Counted from the stretch's first letter, positions 26,157 to 36,574 are shown. The stretch is 64,000 nucleotides of DNA from Pelagibius litoralis (GCF_011683915.1 NZ_JAAQPH010000004.1:62001-126000), one strand, 5' to 3'. The notes: a model not told the origin generated them from the letters alone. Program-made: numbers and translations.

Positions 26157-26987
26157 ATGGAAAAATCATTCGTTCTGAAGGTCGGCTGCGTGCTCGGTCT
26201 TGTTGCTCTGCTGGCCGCCTGCGATCACAGGGTTCAGACCACCTCGGGCTCACAGTATCTCGCCGGGTATTCCGGGCTGCACTCCACCGCCGGAGCGTCC
26301 GCCGGGATCGATCCGGGGATCGACGGCGGCATCCGGGCCGCCGCCGACGTGGAGCCGCAGCTGCGCTTTCCCGCCCGTCTCGGCCTGGCGCGGATCGAAA
26401 ACGGCCGGCTGACCTCGGTTCCGCAGGGCGATGCCATGGCCTGGCGGTCCCTGGCCGAGCGCCTCGGCGACGGCTACGGCAGTTTTGTGCCGGTGTCGCC
26501 CCTGATCGCAGCCCTGGCGGTGCCGCGTGATGCGGTGGATGCGGCGGGACGCTGCAGCCCGGCCTACCGAAGCTGTCTGGCGCAGATTGTCCACGAGGTG
26601 CGCCTCGGCGCGGCGCGCCAGCACCTCGATGCGGTGCTGATCTACGAGACCTTTGGAAAATCCGAGGAAACCAGCAATCCGCTGGCGGTGACCAAGCTGG
26701 CCCTGATCGGCTTTTTCCTGCCGACCGAGGATGTCGCGGCCGAGGGCTCCGCCCAGGCGGTTTTGGTCGACGTGCGCAACGGCTACACCTATGGCATGGC
26801 CTCGGCGGTGGCGGACAAGCCGGTGCAGAGAATTACCACCTCAGGTAACAGCTATGCCGTGCAGCGAGCGGCGCAACAGGTCGCCCAGGTTCGGGCGGTT
26901 GAAAATCTGACCGGCGAGGTCGAGGCGATGCTGCGCGACCTGCGCCTTGCCCTGGCCGAAGGCCGTCTGGCGGGCGACATACGCTAA
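26157..26987 (+). CDS. Putative lipoprotein of unknown function
   Basis: This 276-residue protein has a lipoprotein signal peptide with the lipobox LLAAC near residue 22, so it is probably anchored in the inner or outer membrane. The mature part has a Gly/Ala-rich linker and then a domain with RFPARLGLARIENG, a CSPAYRSCL cysteine pair, and a beta-rich segment (DAVLIYETFGKSEET; VLVDVRNGYTYGMAS). The C-terminus is helical. I do not recognise a named family. GGGGGAG precedes the ATG. It is divergent from dapF. Confidence 0.8.
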   Translation: MEKSFVLKVGCVLGLVALLAACDHRVQTTSGSQYLAGYSGLHSTAGASAGIDPGIDGGIRAAADVEPQLRFPARLGLARIENGRLTSVPQGDAMAWRSLAERLGDGYGSFVPVSPLIAALAVPRDAVDAAGRCSPAYRSCLAQIVHEVRLGAARQHLDAVLIYETFGKSEETSNPLAVTKLALIGFFLPTEDVAAEGSAQAVLVDVRNGYTYGMASAVADKPVQRITTSGNSYAVQRAAQQVAQVRAVENLTGEVEAMLRDLRLALAEGRLAGDIR

Positions 26988-27208
26988 CCTATGAAAACCA
27001 GGATGGCCGCTTATCCGGTTGGATTAGCGGGACAATCGGGTGGTGATTCAACTTGCTTTCCCGCGCGCCAGCGCATAGGTGTAATAGCGGTGACGGACGC
27101 AAGGTCAGAAGCCGCAGGCTCGGTTTCATCGTGGAAGGTCGGTTCGATATCGCTATCGCTCCGGACGCTGTGATGAGGAACGCCCGTCCCTGGTGTCTTC
27201 CTGAACGT

Positions 27209-27256
27209 TGTTGTACGCGCACTCGGCCCGGGCAGAAGTGTCCCGGGACGTACTAC
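27209..27256 (+). promoter_or_regulatory. Hairpin in the leader of the cold-shock gene
   Basis: Just upstream of the cold-shock gene's ribosome-binding site, CCCGGG-N9-CCCGGG can pair, and outside it GTACG pairs with CGTAC. Long structured leaders that refold in the cold are known for cspA mRNAs. That role is inferred here. The rest of 26988-27284 shows no other gene. Confidence 0.45.
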
Positions 27257-27284
27257 GTTTGCAGTTCGAAGGAAGACCCAGACC

Positions 27285-27491
27285 ATGATCACGGGAACCG
27301 TGAAATTTTTTAACACCACCAAAGGCTTCGGCTTTATCGCTCCTGAAGACGGCTCCAAGGATGTGTTCGTTCACATCTCCGCTGTTGAGCGGTCCGGCAT
27401 GGGCCCCCTGGTCGAAGGCCAGAAGGTGACTTTTGAGGTGCAGCCTGATGCCCGCGGTCCCAAGGCCGTAAACATCCAGGCCGCCGACTGA
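27285..27491 (+). CDS. Cold-shock domain protein (CspA family)
   Basis: This 68-residue single cold-shock domain protein has the RNA-binding motifs KGFGFI (RNP1) and VFVHIS (RNP2), with the typical GTVKFFN beginning. It binds single-stranded RNA/DNA and acts as an RNA chaperone. GAAGGAAG precedes the ATG. The gene stands alone, with a leader hairpin upstream and a strong terminator downstream. Confidence 0.95.
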   Translation: MITGTVKFFNTTKGFGFIAPEDGSKDVFVHISAVERSGMGPLVEGQKVTFEVQPDARGPKAVNIQAAD

Positions 27492-27536
27492 CCTCAAGAG
27501 ACTGAAGCTTAGACGTACCGAAAAGCTTTTTCGATC

Positions 27537-27563
27537 CGGCCGCCCAGGAAGGGCGGCCGTTTT
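27537..27563 (+). terminator. Rho-independent terminator of the cold-shock gene
   Basis: A perfect 9-bp stem, CGGCCGCCC and GGGCGGCCG, encloses the loop AGGAA and is followed by TTTT. It lies 45 bp past the stop codon. Confidence 0.9.
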
Positions 27564-27638
27564 CGTGCATCCGTCCTGGTTCCAAGGATCCTGGCTTAGA
27601 GGGCGGAAAAGGCAAAAGGCGCGGAGATTCCGCCGGGC

Positions 27639-27667
27639 TTGACCTCAAGGCCCAAGGCCCCTAAATT
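27639..27667 (+). promoter_or_regulatory. Candidate sigma-70 promoter of ffh
   Basis: TTGACC (27639-27644) and TAAATT (27662-27667) are separated by exactly 17 bp, in the gap between the cold-shock terminator and ffh. It gives a leader of about 130 nt. The boxes fit the sigma-70 consensus well, but transcription is not shown. Confidence 0.6.
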
Positions 27668-27805
27668 CCGCGCGATTCAGGCCAAGGTGACTTGACCGGC
27701 TTTCGCCCTCCCGATGGTGGGCAGCCCCGCCAGTCCGCGAGTTTTCGCGCACTGGCGCGACTTGCATTGGGCCTCTGAAACGCATGATGGAAATGAACCG
27801 ACACG

Positions 27806-29182
27806 ATGTTCGATAGCCTGCAGGAACGGCTTTCCGGTGTTTTCGACAAGCTGACGCGCCGCGGCGCGCTCAGTGAAGCCGATGTGACCGCCGCCCTGCG
27901 CGAGGTGCGGGTGGCGCTGCTGGAGGCGGATGTCGCCCTGCCGGTGGTGAAGGACTTCATCGACGGGGTTCGCGAAAAGGCCGTCGGGCAGGAGGTGCTG
28001 CGCTCTGTCACGCCGGGCCAGATGGTGGTCAAGGTGGTCCATGACCATCTGGTCGAGACCCTGGGCGCCACCAGCGTCGGCCTCGACCTCAGGGCCAGCG
28101 CGCCGGTCGGCATCATGCTGGTCGGCCTGCAGGGCTCCGGCAAGACGACGAGCTGCGCCAAGATCGCGCGCCGCCTGCAGGAGCGCGAAAGGAAAAAGGT
28201 CCTGATGGCCTCCCTCGACGTGCGCCGTCCGGCCGCGCAGGAGCAGCTGAAGGTGCTGGGCGAGCAGGCCGGGGTCGCGACCCTGCGAATCGTGCCCGGC
28301 GAACCGCCGGTTGCCATTGCCAAGCGCGCCATGCAGTCCGGCGCGCTGGAAGGCTACGACGTCGTCATGCTGGATACCGCCGGACGGCTGGCCATCGACG
28401 AGGAACTGATGGCCGAGGTGGCGGCGGTGCGCGATGCGGCCAAGCCGCACGAAAGCCTGCTGGTCGCCGATGCCATGACGGGCCAGGACGCGGTGACGGT
28501 GGCCGACGCTTTCAAGCAGCGGGTCGATCTGACCGGCATCGTGCTGACCCGCGTCGACGGCGATGCCCGCGGCGGCGCGGCGCTTTCCATGCGCGCGGTG
28601 ACCGGTTGCCCGATCAAGCTGATCGGCGTCGGCGAAAAGCTGGACGCGCTGGAGGACTTCCACCCCGACCGCGTGGCTTCGCGCATTCTGGGCATGGGCG
28701 ATGTGGTCTCGCTGGTCGAAAAGGCGGCGGAGACCATCGAGCAGGACGAGGCGGAGAAGCTCGCCAAGAAGCTGCAGAAGGGCACCTTCGACCTCGACGA
28801 CTTCGCCAAGCAGCTGCAGCAGATGCAGAAGATGGGCGGACTTTCCAGCCTGATGGGCATGCTGCCGGGCATGTCCGGCAGCCAGATGCAGCAGCTGAAA
28901 AAGGCCAAGCTGGATGACGGCATGGTGAAGCGCCAGCTGGCGGTGCTGTCCTCGATGACGCCGGGCGAGCGCAAGAAGCCGGATGTGATCAAGGCCTCGC
29001 GCAAGCAGCGCATCGCCAAGGGCTCCGGCACCACGGTGCAGGAAGTGAACAAGCTGCTGAAGCAGCACAAGGATGCGACCCGCATGATGAAGCGGGTTCA
29101 CAAGATGGGTAAGAAGGGCATGCTGCGCGGCGGCCTGCCCGGGCTGATGCCGGGCGGCGGTAGCGGCAACCCCTTTGGTTAG
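27806..29182 (+). CDS. ffh: Signal recognition particle protein Ffh
   Basis: This 458-residue GTPase is the protein part of SRP and targets nascent membrane proteins to FtsY. The N domain is followed by the G domain with GLQGSGKTTSCAK, DVRRPAAQEQL, LDTAGRL and TRVDGDARGG. The methionine-rich M domain (about residues 325-458: QLQQMQKMGGLSSLMGMLPG) binds 4.5S RNA and signal sequences. The length is normal. It starts the ffh-rpsP-rimM-trmD-rplS run, a standard alphaproteobacterial order. Confidence 0.98.
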   Translation: MFDSLQERLSGVFDKLTRRGALSEADVTAALREVRVALLEADVALPVVKDFIDGVREKAVGQEVLRSVTPGQMVVKVVHDHLVETLGATSVGLDLRASAPVGIMLVGLQGSGKTTSCAKIARRLQERERKKVLMASLDVRRPAAQEQLKVLGEQAGVATLRIVPGEPPVAIAKRAMQSGALEGYDVVMLDTAGRLAIDEELMAEVAAVRDAAKPHESLLVADAMTGQDAVTVADAFKQRVDLTGIVLTRVDGDARGGAALSMRAVTGCPIKLIGVGEKLDALEDFHPDRVASRILGMGDVVSLVEKAAETIEQDEAEKLAKKLQKGTFDLDDFAKQLQQMQKMGGLSSLMGMLPGMSGSQMQQLKKAKLDDGMVKRQLAVLSSMTPGERKKPDVIKASRKQRIAKGSGTTVQEVNKLLKQHKDATRMMKRVHKMGKKGMLRGGLPGLMPGGGSGNPFG

Positions 29183-29258
29183 ATTGGCGGGCGGCTAGAC
29201 CGGGTGCCCGCAAGAATTTCGAACAAGACAGACAAGCACTAGAAAGAGAGTTCCAGAA

Positions 29259-29702
29259 ATGTCCCTGAAGATCCGTTTGTCCCGTGGCGGCGCCAAGAAG
29301 CGCCCTTACTACCGCATCGTGGTGGCCGATTCCCGCAGCCCGCGCGATGGCCGCTTTATCGAGCGCATCGGCTCCTACAACCCGATGGTCGCCAAAGACC
29401 ATCCGGAGCGTATCGTGTTGAACACCGATCGCGCCAAGCATTGGCTGTCGGTCGGCGCGACCCCCAGCGACCGGGTGAGCCGCTTCCTGGCCGCGGCGGA
29501 CCTGGTGCCGGCCCGCCGCATTCCCCGGCAGACCACGAAGGCCGAGCCTGGTCAGAAGGCCAAGGAACGCCTGCAGGAAGCCGAAGACGCCAAGCAGGCG
29601 GCTGCGGACGCCGCCGCTGCCGAGGCCGCTGCGCCGGCTGAAGAGGCGCCTGCTGAGGAAGCGCCCGCCGAGGAAGCTGCCGAAGAGGCGAAAGCCGAGT
29701 AG
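29259..29702 (+). CDS. rpsP: 30S ribosomal protein S16 with Ala/Glu-rich tail
   Basis: This 147-residue S16 opens with the conserved [19 protein letters not shown]-type segment and the [10 protein letters not shown] motif. Residues about 105-147 form an extra low-complexity tail with the repeat PAEEA, longer than E. coli S16 (82 residues); such tails are frequent in alphaproteobacteria. AGAGAG lies just upstream of the ATG. Confidence 0.97.
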   Translation: MSLKIRLSRGGAKKRPYYRIVVADSRSPRDGRFIERIGSYNPMVAKDHPERIVLNTDRAKHWLSVGATPSDRVSRFLAAADLVPARRIPRQTTKAEPGQKAKERLQEAEDAKQAAADAAAAEAAAPAEEAPAEEAPAEEAAEEAKAE

Positions 29703-29743
29703 AAACCCCGGCAGTCGGGCTTCGGCATTCGGAGTTGTCCGCC

Positions 29744-30307
29744 ATGGATGACAACCTCACGGGATCGGACCGCATCTGCCTGGGCGTCATGGTCGGTGCC
29801 CACGGCGTGCGCGGGCTGGTGAAGGTGAAAGCCTTCACCGAGGTGCCGGAGGATGTCGCCGCCTATGGCGCGGTAACGGACGAAGACGGCAAGCGGCGCT
29901 GGTCGCTGGAGATGGTGGGCCGGGCCAAGGGTGTCGTTCTGGTGCGCCTGGCCGGCGTTACCGACCGGGACCAGGCCCAGGCGCTGCACGGCACCCGCTT
30001 CTACGTCGCGCGCTCGGCCCTGCCGGCCCTGGCGGAGGAAGAGGTCTTCTACCACGTCGATCTGATCGGCCTTCGGGTGGAGGATGCCTTGGGCGAGACG
30101 CTGGGCCGGATCCAGGCGGTCGAGAACTACGGGGCCGGCGACCTGCTGGAGGTCGTCGATCCCGAGGGCCGCAGCCAGATGCTGCCGTTCACCAAGGCGG
30201 CGGTTCCGCAGATCGACCTGGCCGGTGGCCGTGTGGTGGTGCAACTGCCGGCCGAATTGGCGGCAAACGACGAAGACGAGGACGGCCCCCGGTCCTCTGA
30301 GGATTAG
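29744..30307 (+). CDS. rimM: Ribosome maturation factor RimM
   Basis: This 187-residue 16S rRNA processing factor binds S19 during 30S assembly. The N-terminal RimM domain has [16 protein letters not shown]; the C-terminal PRC-barrel has [10 protein letters not shown] and [12 protein letters not shown]. The ATG at 29744 follows GGAG by 9 bases; a TTG nine bases upstream is a less likely start. The normal neighbour of rpsP and trmD. Confidence 0.96.
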   Translation: MDDNLTGSDRICLGVMVGAHGVRGLVKVKAFTEVPEDVAAYGAVTDEDGKRRWSLEMVGRAKGVVLVRLAGVTDRDQAQALHGTRFYVARSALPALAEEEVFYHVDLIGLRVEDALGETLGRIQAVENYGAGDLLEVVDPEGRSQMLPFTKAAVPQIDLAGGRVVVQLPAELAANDEDEDGPRSSED

Positions 30308-30470
30308 ATTTCAGGCACAGCCGCGATTGTGCCGCTGGAAGAGCCCCTTTGGGCTGGACAAACGCCTTTTGCAGGGCCATAAAGCGCCGCTTCGACGCCG
30401 ACTGGGCCTTTCAGGGGTATCGGATGGTAAATCCCTGCAAGAGATGCGGGGTGTCGGGGTAGGAGGTCCC

Positions 30471-31223
30471 ATGGCGGCATGGCGATCGCTGGTCCTGACG
30501 CTTTTCCCGGAGATGTTTCCGGGGCCGTTGGGGCAGAGTCTGGCGGGAAAGGCCCTGGATAAGGGCCTTTGGGCGCTTGATGTCCTGGACATCCGGGACT
30601 TCGCGCGCGATAAACACCGCAGCGTCGACGACACCCCTTTCGGGGGTGGCGCGGGCATGGTGATGCGGCCGGATGTGGTCGACGCGGCCTTATGTGCTGC
30701 AAAGGACGGCTGGACCGGTCGGGTCCAGGACGGTGAGGAAGGATCCGGGCGCAAGGCGCCGGTCCTTTATCTCTCGCCCCGGGGGCGTCTGCTGACGCAG
30801 GGCCTGGTGCGGGATTTGGCGGCAGGGCCGGGTGTCGCCTTGCTCTGTGGCCGCTACGAGGGGGTCGATGAAAGGGTCTTGGAGGCCCACGACGTCCTTG
30901 AGGTCTCGCTCGGCGACTATGTGCTGTCGGGCGGCGAGACGGCGGCCCTGGTGTTGATGGACGCGGTTGTGCGTCTGTTGCCGGGCGTGATGGGAAACGA
31001 GGACAGCCCGGGCGAGGAATCGTTCGGGGAAGAGGGTTTTGAGGGGTTGCTGGAATACCCCCTCTATACGCGGCCGGCCGAGTGGCAGGGCCGCGCGGTG
31101 CCGGAAGTTCTGACCTCCGGCCACCACGAGAAGATCCGCCTCTGGCGCCGGGCGCAGGCGGAAGAGATTACGAAACGGCGCCGCCCGGATCTCTGGGCGC
31201 GCTACATGAAAGACAGGCCTTGA
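30471..31223 (+). CDS. trmD: tRNA (guanine37-N1)-methyltransferase TrmD
   Basis: This 250-residue SPOUT methyltransferase makes m1G37 in tRNAs. Visible parts are [45 protein letters not shown] and the trefoil-knot SAM site [10 protein letters not shown]. The C-terminal domain ends with [18 protein letters not shown] lies 5 bases upstream of ATG 30471. A gap of about 160 bp separates it from rimM and shows no other gene. Confidence 0.97.
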   Translation: MAAWRSLVLTLFPEMFPGPLGQSLAGKALDKGLWALDVLDIRDFARDKHRSVDDTPFGGGAGMVMRPDVVDAALCAAKDGWTGRVQDGEEGSGRKAPVLYLSPRGRLLTQGLVRDLAAGPGVALLCGRYEGVDERVLEAHDVLEVSLGDYVLSGGETAALVLMDAVVRLLPGVMGNEDSPGEESFGEEGFEGLLEYPLYTRPAEWQGRAVPEVLTSGHHEKIRLWRRAQAEEITKRRRPDLWARYMKDRP

Positions 31224-31252
31224 GGCCTGTGAAGGTTTGAGGATAGAGAGCC

Positions 31253-31720
31253 ATGAACGTTATCGAGCAAATCGACCAGGAACAGCTCGCCAAGCTGACC
31301 GCCGACAAAGAGCCGCCGGCCTTTGCCCCGGGCGACACCCTGCGCGTCAACGTGAAGGTCCGCGAAGGCAGCCGTGAGCGCGTTCAGGCCTTCGAGGGCG
31401 TCTGCATCGCGCGGCGCAACCGCGGCCTGAACTCTGCGTTCACCGTGCGCAAGCTTTCCTACGGCGAAGGCGTCGAGCGCGTCTTCCCGCTCTACAGCCC
31501 GCGTATCGATTCAATCGAGGTGGTGCGCCGCGGCGATGTCCGCCGGGCCAAGCTCTACTACCTGCGCGGCCGCACCGGTAAGGCGGCGCGTATCCGCGAG
31601 CAGACCACCGGTCACAGCGGCAAGCTGGAAGCGGCGATCAAGCAGGAGGCCGCCAAGGCCAAGGCCGAGCGCAGCAAGACCAACAAGGCCAAGAAAGACG
31701 CCGCGAAAGCAGAAGGCTAA
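31253..31720 (+). CDS. rplS: 50S ribosomal protein L19
   Basis: This 155-residue L19 has the conserved [16 protein letters not shown] and [13 protein letters not shown] segments and [22 protein letters not shown] lysine/alanine-rich tail extends the C-terminus beyond E. coli L19 (115 residues). It is the last ribosomal gene of the operon, followed by a terminator. Confidence 0.97.
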   Translation: MNVIEQIDQEQLAKLTADKEPPAFAPGDTLRVNVKVREGSRERVQAFEGVCIARRNRGLNSAFTVRKLSYGEGVERVFPLYSPRIDSIEVVRRGDVRRAKLYYLRGRTGKAARIREQTTGHSGKLEAAIKQEAAKAKAERSKTNKAKKDAAKAEG

Positions 31721-31788
31721 GCGCCCCGGTCTTCGTTGGAGTCTTTGCGCCCAGGGTTTTGACCGGGTGTCTCTGGCGAACAGACGCT

Positions 31789-31834
31789 AAAGGGCCCGCC
31801 CGGCCGCTTTCTCGGAAGCGCCGGCGGGCCTTTT
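31789..31834 (+). terminator. Rho-independent terminator after rplS
   Basis: A long GC-rich hairpin (arms AAGGGCCCGCCCGGC and GCCGGCGGGCCTTTT, with an inner CGCTT/AAGCG stem) ends in TTTT. It closes the ffh-rplS operon and separates it from leuC. Confidence 0.85.
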
Positions 31835-31838
31835 GCAT

Positions 31839-31866
31839 TTGTCGGTGGCGTTTGCGGCGCTATGCT
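31839..31866 (+). promoter_or_regulatory. Candidate promoter of leuC
   Basis: TTGTCG (31839-31844), a 16-bp spacer and TATGCT (31861-31866) follow directly behind the rplS terminator. I see no leucine-rich leader peptide or attenuator between this point and leuC. Confidence 0.5.
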
Positions 31867-31954
31867 CCGGCTCCCAAAATATTGCCCGCACCCCTCCCAG
31901 GGCTGGGAAGGTGATCCGGGAAGAAAAAAAGCCCATCCAAGGAACGAAGAGACG

Positions 31955-33358
31955 ATGTCCGCACCGCGCACCCTGTTTGACAAAATCTGGGACAGCCATC
32001 TGGTAAACCGCCAGGATGACGGCACCTGCCTCATCTATATCGACCGCCACCTGGTGCACGAGGTAACCTCGCCCCAGGCGTTCGAAGGTCTGCGGCTGGC
32101 CGGGCGCAAGGTCCGCCACCCCGAGGCGACCCTGGCGGTGCCGGATCACAACGTGCCGACCACCGACCGCAGCGCCGGCATCGAAGACGACGAGAGCCGC
32201 ATCCAGGTCGAAACGCTGGAGAAGAACTGCGCCGACTTCGGGGTGCCGATCTTCACCATGAACGACGTGCGCCAGGGCATCGTCCACATCATCGGGCCGG
32301 AACAGGGCTTCACCCAGCCCGGCATGACCATCGTCTGCGGCGACAGCCACACCGCGACCCACGGGGCTTTCGGGGCCCTGGCCTTCGGCATCGGCACCTC
32401 CGAGGTCGAGCACGTGCTGGCGACCCAGACCCTGATTCAGCAGCCGGCCAAGAACCTGCGCGTCAGCGTGGACGGGGCGCTGCCGCTCGGCGTCACCGCC
32501 AAGGACCTGATCCTCGCCATCATCGGCAAGATCGGCACCGCCGGCGGCACCGGCCACGTGATCGAGTATGCCGGCCAGGCGATCCGCGATCTTTCCATGG
32601 AAGGCCGCATGACGATCTGCAACATGTCGATCGAGGGCGGTGCCAGAGCCGGCCTGATCGCGCCGGACGAGAAGACCTACGACTATGTCATGGGCCGCCC
32701 CATGGCGCCCAAGGCCGGCGCCTGGGAGCAGGCGGTCGCCTACTGGCGCAGCCTGCCTTCCGACGAGGGCGCGCGCTATGACAAGGAGGTGACGCTCGCG
32801 ACCGGTGAGATCGATCCGCAGATCACCTGGGGCACCAGCCCCGAGGATGTCGCGCCGATCACCGGCCGGGTGCCGAGCCCGGAGGAAGCGCGCGACGCTG
32901 CCAAGCGTCAGGCGATGGAGCGTTCGCTCGACTACATGGGGCTGGAGGCAGGCACGCCGCTGACCGAGGTCGCCATCGACAAGGTCTTTATCGGTTCCTG
33001 CACCAACGGGCGGATCGAGGATCTGCGCGAGGCCGCCAAGATAGCCGAAGGCCGCAAGGTTGCCGAGGGCGTGCATGCGATGATCGTGCCCGGCTCCGGC
33101 CTGGTGAAAAACCAGGCGGAGGAAGAGGGACTCGACCGCATCTTCACCGAGGCCGGTTTCGACTGGCGCGAGCCGGGCTGTTCCATGTGCCTGGCGATGA
33201 ACGCCGACCGCCTGCAGCCGGGCGAGCGCTGTGCCTCGACCTCGAACCGCAACTTCGAGGGCCGCCAGGGCCGCGGCGGGCGCACCCACCTGATGAGCCC
33301 GGGCATGGCGGTGGCGGCGGCTATCGCCGGGCGCCTGGCCGACGTGCGCGAGCTTTAG
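31955..33358 (+). CDS. leuC: 3-isopropylmalate dehydratase, large subunit
   Basis: This 467-residue aconitase-family subunit isomerises 2- to 3-isopropylmalate in leucine synthesis, with LeuD. The [4Fe-4S] cysteines are visible in [11 protein letters not shown] and GCSMCLAMN, and the family motif [15 protein letters not shown] has the close form [18 protein letters not shown] at 31955 follows AACGAAGAG. The leuD partner lies 4.3 kb downstream, behind three unrelated genes, so the two subunits are not in one tight operon. Confidence 0.98.
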   Translation: MSAPRTLFDKIWDSHLVNRQDDGTCLIYIDRHLVHEVTSPQAFEGLRLAGRKVRHPEATLAVPDHNVPTTDRSAGIEDDESRIQVETLEKNCADFGVPIFTMNDVRQGIVHIIGPEQGFTQPGMTIVCGDSHTATHGAFGALAFGIGTSEVEHVLATQTLIQQPAKNLRVSVDGALPLGVTAKDLILAIIGKIGTAGGTGHVIEYAGQAIRDLSMEGRMTICNMSIEGGARAGLIAPDEKTYDYVMGRPMAPKAGAWEQAVAYWRSLPSDEGARYDKEVTLATGEIDPQITWGTSPEDVAPITGRVPSPEEARDAAKRQAMERSLDYMGLEAGTPLTEVAIDKVFIGSCTNGRIEDLREAAKIAEGRKVAEGVHAMIVPGSGLVKNQAEEEGLDRIFTEAGFDWREPGCSMCLAMNADRLQPGERCASTSNRNFEGRQGRGGRTHLMSPGMAVAAAIAGRLADVREL

Positions 33359-33374
33359 GCGGGCCGCTGGCGGC

Positions 33375-34667
33375 TTAACCCACAGAGAATCTCGGGGCAG
33401 TATCCCAGGCCGCGATCATGGCGTCGATTGCCGCTGCCGCGCCCTCGGCGCCGGGTTCTGCGCGCAGGGCGCTGCCGATCTCGGCGGCGCGGGCGCGGAT
33501 GGCCGGGCTCTCGGTGGCGGCCAGGGCCCCGGCCAGGGTCTCCGCTGTCAGGCGCTTCTGCGGCAGGGGCGGCGGGCCGGCCCCGACGGACGCTACGCGC
33601 CGGCCCCAGAAGGGTTGATCGCCGAACACCGGACAGATGATGGAGGGGCGCCCCCAGCGCAGGCCTTCGTGGGTCGTGCCGGCACCGCCGTGATGCACCA
33701 CCGCCGCGCAGCGCGGAAACAGCCAGTCATGCGGCGCGGCTTCCAGGACATGGACATGCGCGGGGCTGGCGACATCGGCGAGGCCGCCCCAGCCGGTCGC
33801 CAGGACACCGCGCCGGTTTGCCGACCGCAGCGCGTCGACCACGCTTCGGGTCAGCCGCGCGGCATCCGCGCCCGGCATGCTGCCGAAACCGACATAGACC
33901 GGCGGCGGCCCCGCGTCGAGAAAGCGCAGCAACGCCGGTGGCGGCTGCCAGTCGGCGGTCGGCTCGGAAAACCAGTATCCCGTGACTTTCTCCTGCGGCC
34001 CCCATTCCGATGCCGGGGGAACGAGAAGCCGGCTGAAGCCGTGAAGCCGGGGTACGGCGAAGCCCTTCGGATGATAGCTGCCGAAGAGATCGCGGGGGCC
34101 CTTTTCGTCCAGCCCCAGCCGCTCGCGGCGCCATTTGCCGACCTGCCCGGCCAGCAGCCGGTGCATCAGGCCGACGACGGCCCGGTGGCTGAGCCTGTTG
34201 CCGAAAGGCCCAAGGTCGCCCAGCGGCAGGCCGGGGCTGGGGAAGGCGGCGGTCGGGATGTAGGCCGGGATCAGGGCGGTCGGCACCGCGACGATCTGCA
34301 GGGCCTCGGCGATGTGCTGCGCCGCCAGCCCCTTGGGATGATGGTAGACGATGATCTCGGGCCGTACCGCCTGCGCGACGGCCCACATCTCGTCGAGCTG
34401 GCGGCGGTACAGGCCTTTGGAGGCGCGCCAGGCCCGGATCTTGCCGGAGAAGGTCCGCAGTGCTTTTTGGATTTCAGGCGTCTGGATCATCGCCCGGACA
34501 TCGTCCGAGAGCGGCGCAGCGGCGAGGCCCTGGGCCTCGATCATGGTTTCGAAGCCCTGCCCCGTGCTCAGCGTCACATCGTGGCCCCGGGCCCGCAGCG
34601 CAGCGCCCAGCGCCACATAGGGCTGCACGTCGCCGCGCGAACCGAGGGTCAGGATCAGAATCCGCAT
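33375..34667 (-). CDS. UGT-type glycosyltransferase (family GT1)
   Basis: This 430-residue GT-B glycosyltransferase begins MRILILTLGSRGDVQPYVAL, the typical start of sterol/lipid and macrolide glucosyltransferases. The C-terminal donor-binding signature HHGGAGTTHEGLRWGRPSII is complete. There is no signal peptide. It probably transfers a sugar from a nucleotide-sugar to a lipid or secondary metabolite at the membrane; the acceptor is unknown. It ends 16 bp from the convergent leuC. Confidence 0.88.
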   Translation of the reverse strand: MRILILTLGSRGDVQPYVALGAALRARGHDVTLSTGQGFETMIEAQGLAAAPLSDDVRAMIQTPEIQKALRTFSGKIRAWRASKGLYRRQLDEMWAVAQAVRPEIIVYHHPKGLAAQHIAEALQIVAVPTALIPAYIPTAAFPSPGLPLGDLGPFGNRLSHRAVVGLMHRLLAGQVGKWRRERLGLDEKGPRDLFGSYHPKGFAVPRLHGFSRLLVPPASEWGPQEKVTGYWFSEPTADWQPPPALLRFLDAGPPPVYVGFGSMPGADAARLTRSVVDALRSANRRGVLATGWGGLADVASPAHVHVLEAAPHDWLFPRCAAVVHHGGAGTTHEGLRWGRPSIICPVFGDQPFWGRRVASVGAGPPPLPQKRLTAETLAGALAATESPAIRARAAEIGSALRAEPGAEGAAAAIDAMIAAWDTAPRFSVG

Positions 34668-34876
34668 TCGACCGGCATAGAGGTTTTGCCCTGCCCAGTC
34701 GAGAGGGGGGCGAGAGGGTGGCACCCCTTTTTTGCCGGCCTCTTGGGGCCTTTGGTTGCATCCGCCGGGGTGGAAACCCGCGGCCTGCTGTGATCCTATA
34801 GAGCCTGGAGAGTGCAGCGCCGCGGCTGAGAACAATGATGGCCGGCCGCGGGCGAGAGGAAGAGGGGACCCGGGAT

Positions 34877-36541
34877 ATGATCGTCCACGGAAACATGATC
34901 CGTGCAAACTGCGTGGCGGTTTGCCTGTTTTTGACAGGCTTGGCCTTGGCGCCGCTGCCCGCTGCCGCGACGGCGCTGGAAGACGCCCTGGGCGCCCAGC
35001 TGCGTGCCGGCGTGGGCACCGCGGCGACCGATGACGAAATCGAATCGCTGACGGTTCTTGAGCGCTTCTACCAGGAACGCGACCTGCAGCCGCTTTGGGT
35101 GCTGGAAACCGGGGCCGGCCTCAGGGCGCGGCAACTCGCCGATCTGTTGGTGGCCGCCGACCTCGATGCCCTCGATCCGCGCGACTACGGTGCCGAGCAG
35201 GTTGTCGGCCTGCTCGATTCCACCGCGCCGGCCCAGCTGGCCGAGCTGGAGGTGCGCCTGACCCAGGGCCTGGTGCGTTTCGTCGCCGACCTGGGCCAGG
35301 GCCGCACGACGCCGCACATCGCCGATCCCGAGCTCTTCGTGTTCCGCCAGGAGGTCCGCAAGGAAGACGTTCTGGCCGCCGCCGCCGCGGCGGAGGATCT
35401 GGCTGTCTTTGCCGGCGGCTACCGTCCGCAGACCCCGCGCTACGACCGCCAGAAGGTCGCCCTGGCCGAGTACCGCGCCCTGGCCACCCAGGGCGGCTGG
35501 GCGCCGCTGCCCGAAGGCCCCACCCTGAAGCCGGGCATGACCGATCCGCGGATCGGCCTGCTGCGCGAACGGCTGCGCCTCTGGGGCGACCTGAAGCCGG
35601 ATCAGGATCTCAGCGAGACCGGCGGCGACGCCGATTTCTACGACGACAATCTGGTCGTGGCGGTCAAGTGGATGCAGTACCGCCACGGTCTGGCGCAGGA
35701 CGGGGCGGTGGGCAAGAAGACCCTGGCGGCCTTCAACGTGCCCATCGAAACCCGGATCGAGCAGATGACGCTGAACCTGGAGCGGCGGCGCTGGATGCCC
35801 GACGATCTGGGCAAGCGCCATGCCTTCGTCAATCTGGCGGATCAGTTGCTGAAGCTGGTGGACGGCGAGAAGACCCTGCTCGACATGCCGGTGGTGGTGG
35901 GCAAGCCCTATCACTCCACCCCGGTGTTCAGCCACCGGATGACCTATCTGGTGATCAACCCGTTTTGGAACGTGCCGCCCAGCATCGCCCGTAAGGAGCT
36001 GCTGCCGAAGATCAAACAGAATGCCAGCTATCTGGCGGAGAACAACTTCACCCTGTTCAGCGATTGGAGCAGCGGGGCCCAGGTGGTTGATCCGGTGGCG
36101 GTCGACTGGGCGGTGGTGAACCGCAACAACTTCCCCTACAAGCTGCGCCAGGGCTCCGGCGACGGCAATGCCCTGGGGCGGGTGAAGTTCATGTTCCCCA
36201 ACCGCTTCAACATCTACCTCCACGACACCCCGGCGAAATCGCTGTTCGGCAAGGCCGAGCGCACCTTCAGCCATGGCTGCATCCGGGTTCAGGACCCGCC
36301 GCTGCTGGCCGAGGCGGTCCTGGCCGGGACCGAGGGCTGGCCTCTGGATCGGGTCAACCGGACGATCGATTCCGGCGAGCGGCGCATCGTCACTCTTAAA
36401 GAACCGCTGCCGGTTCACATCGCCTACCTGACCTCCTGGGTGAACAAGGACGGCAGCGTGCATTTCCGCAAAGACGTCTATGGCCGTGACGCTAAGCTGG
36501 CCGAGGCCCTGCTGGGTGCAAGGGCAGGCGACTGGCGCTGA
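34877..36541 (+). CDS. L,D-transpeptidase (YcbB/LdtD-like)
   Basis: This 554-residue exported enzyme cross-links peptidoglycan via 3-3 bonds. A signal peptide ends near LPAAATA. An N-terminal helical domain follows, then a peptidoglycan-binding region (about 220-300, GLAQDGAVGKKTLAAFN). The YkuD catalytic domain has the active-site motif SHGCIRVQ with Cys and His present. The layout matches E. coli LdtD. In E. coli the ycbK gene sits next to ldtD, and here the DUF882/YcbK-like gene follows at 36953, so the pairing is conserved. ATG 34877 follows GAGGGGA. Confidence 0.93.
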   Translation: MIVHGNMIRANCVAVCLFLTGLALAPLPAAATALEDALGAQLRAGVGTAATDDEIESLTVLERFYQERDLQPLWVLETGAGLRARQLADLLVAADLDALDPRDYGAEQVVGLLDSTAPAQLAELEVRLTQGLVRFVADLGQGRTTPHIADPELFVFRQEVRKEDVLAAAAAAEDLAVFAGGYRPQTPRYDRQKVALAEYRALATQGGWAPLPEGPTLKPGMTDPRIGLLRERLRLWGDLKPDQDLSETGGDADFYDDNLVVAVKWMQYRHGLAQDGAVGKKTLAAFNVPIETRIEQMTLNLERRRWMPDDLGKRHAFVNLADQLLKLVDGEKTLLDMPVVVGKPYHSTPVFSHRMTYLVINPFWNVPPSIARKELLPKIKQNASYLAENNFTLFSDWSSGAQVVDPVAVDWAVVNRNNFPYKLRQGSGDGNALGRVKFMFPNRFNIYLHDTPAKSLFGKAERTFSHGCIRVQDPPLLAEAVLAGTEGWPLDRVNRTIDSGERRIVTLKEPLPVHIAYLTSWVNKDGSVHFRKDVYGRDAKLAEALLGARAGDWR

Positions 36542-36574
36542 CCGCCGCTGCACCCTCTCGCTTGCGCGGGAAGT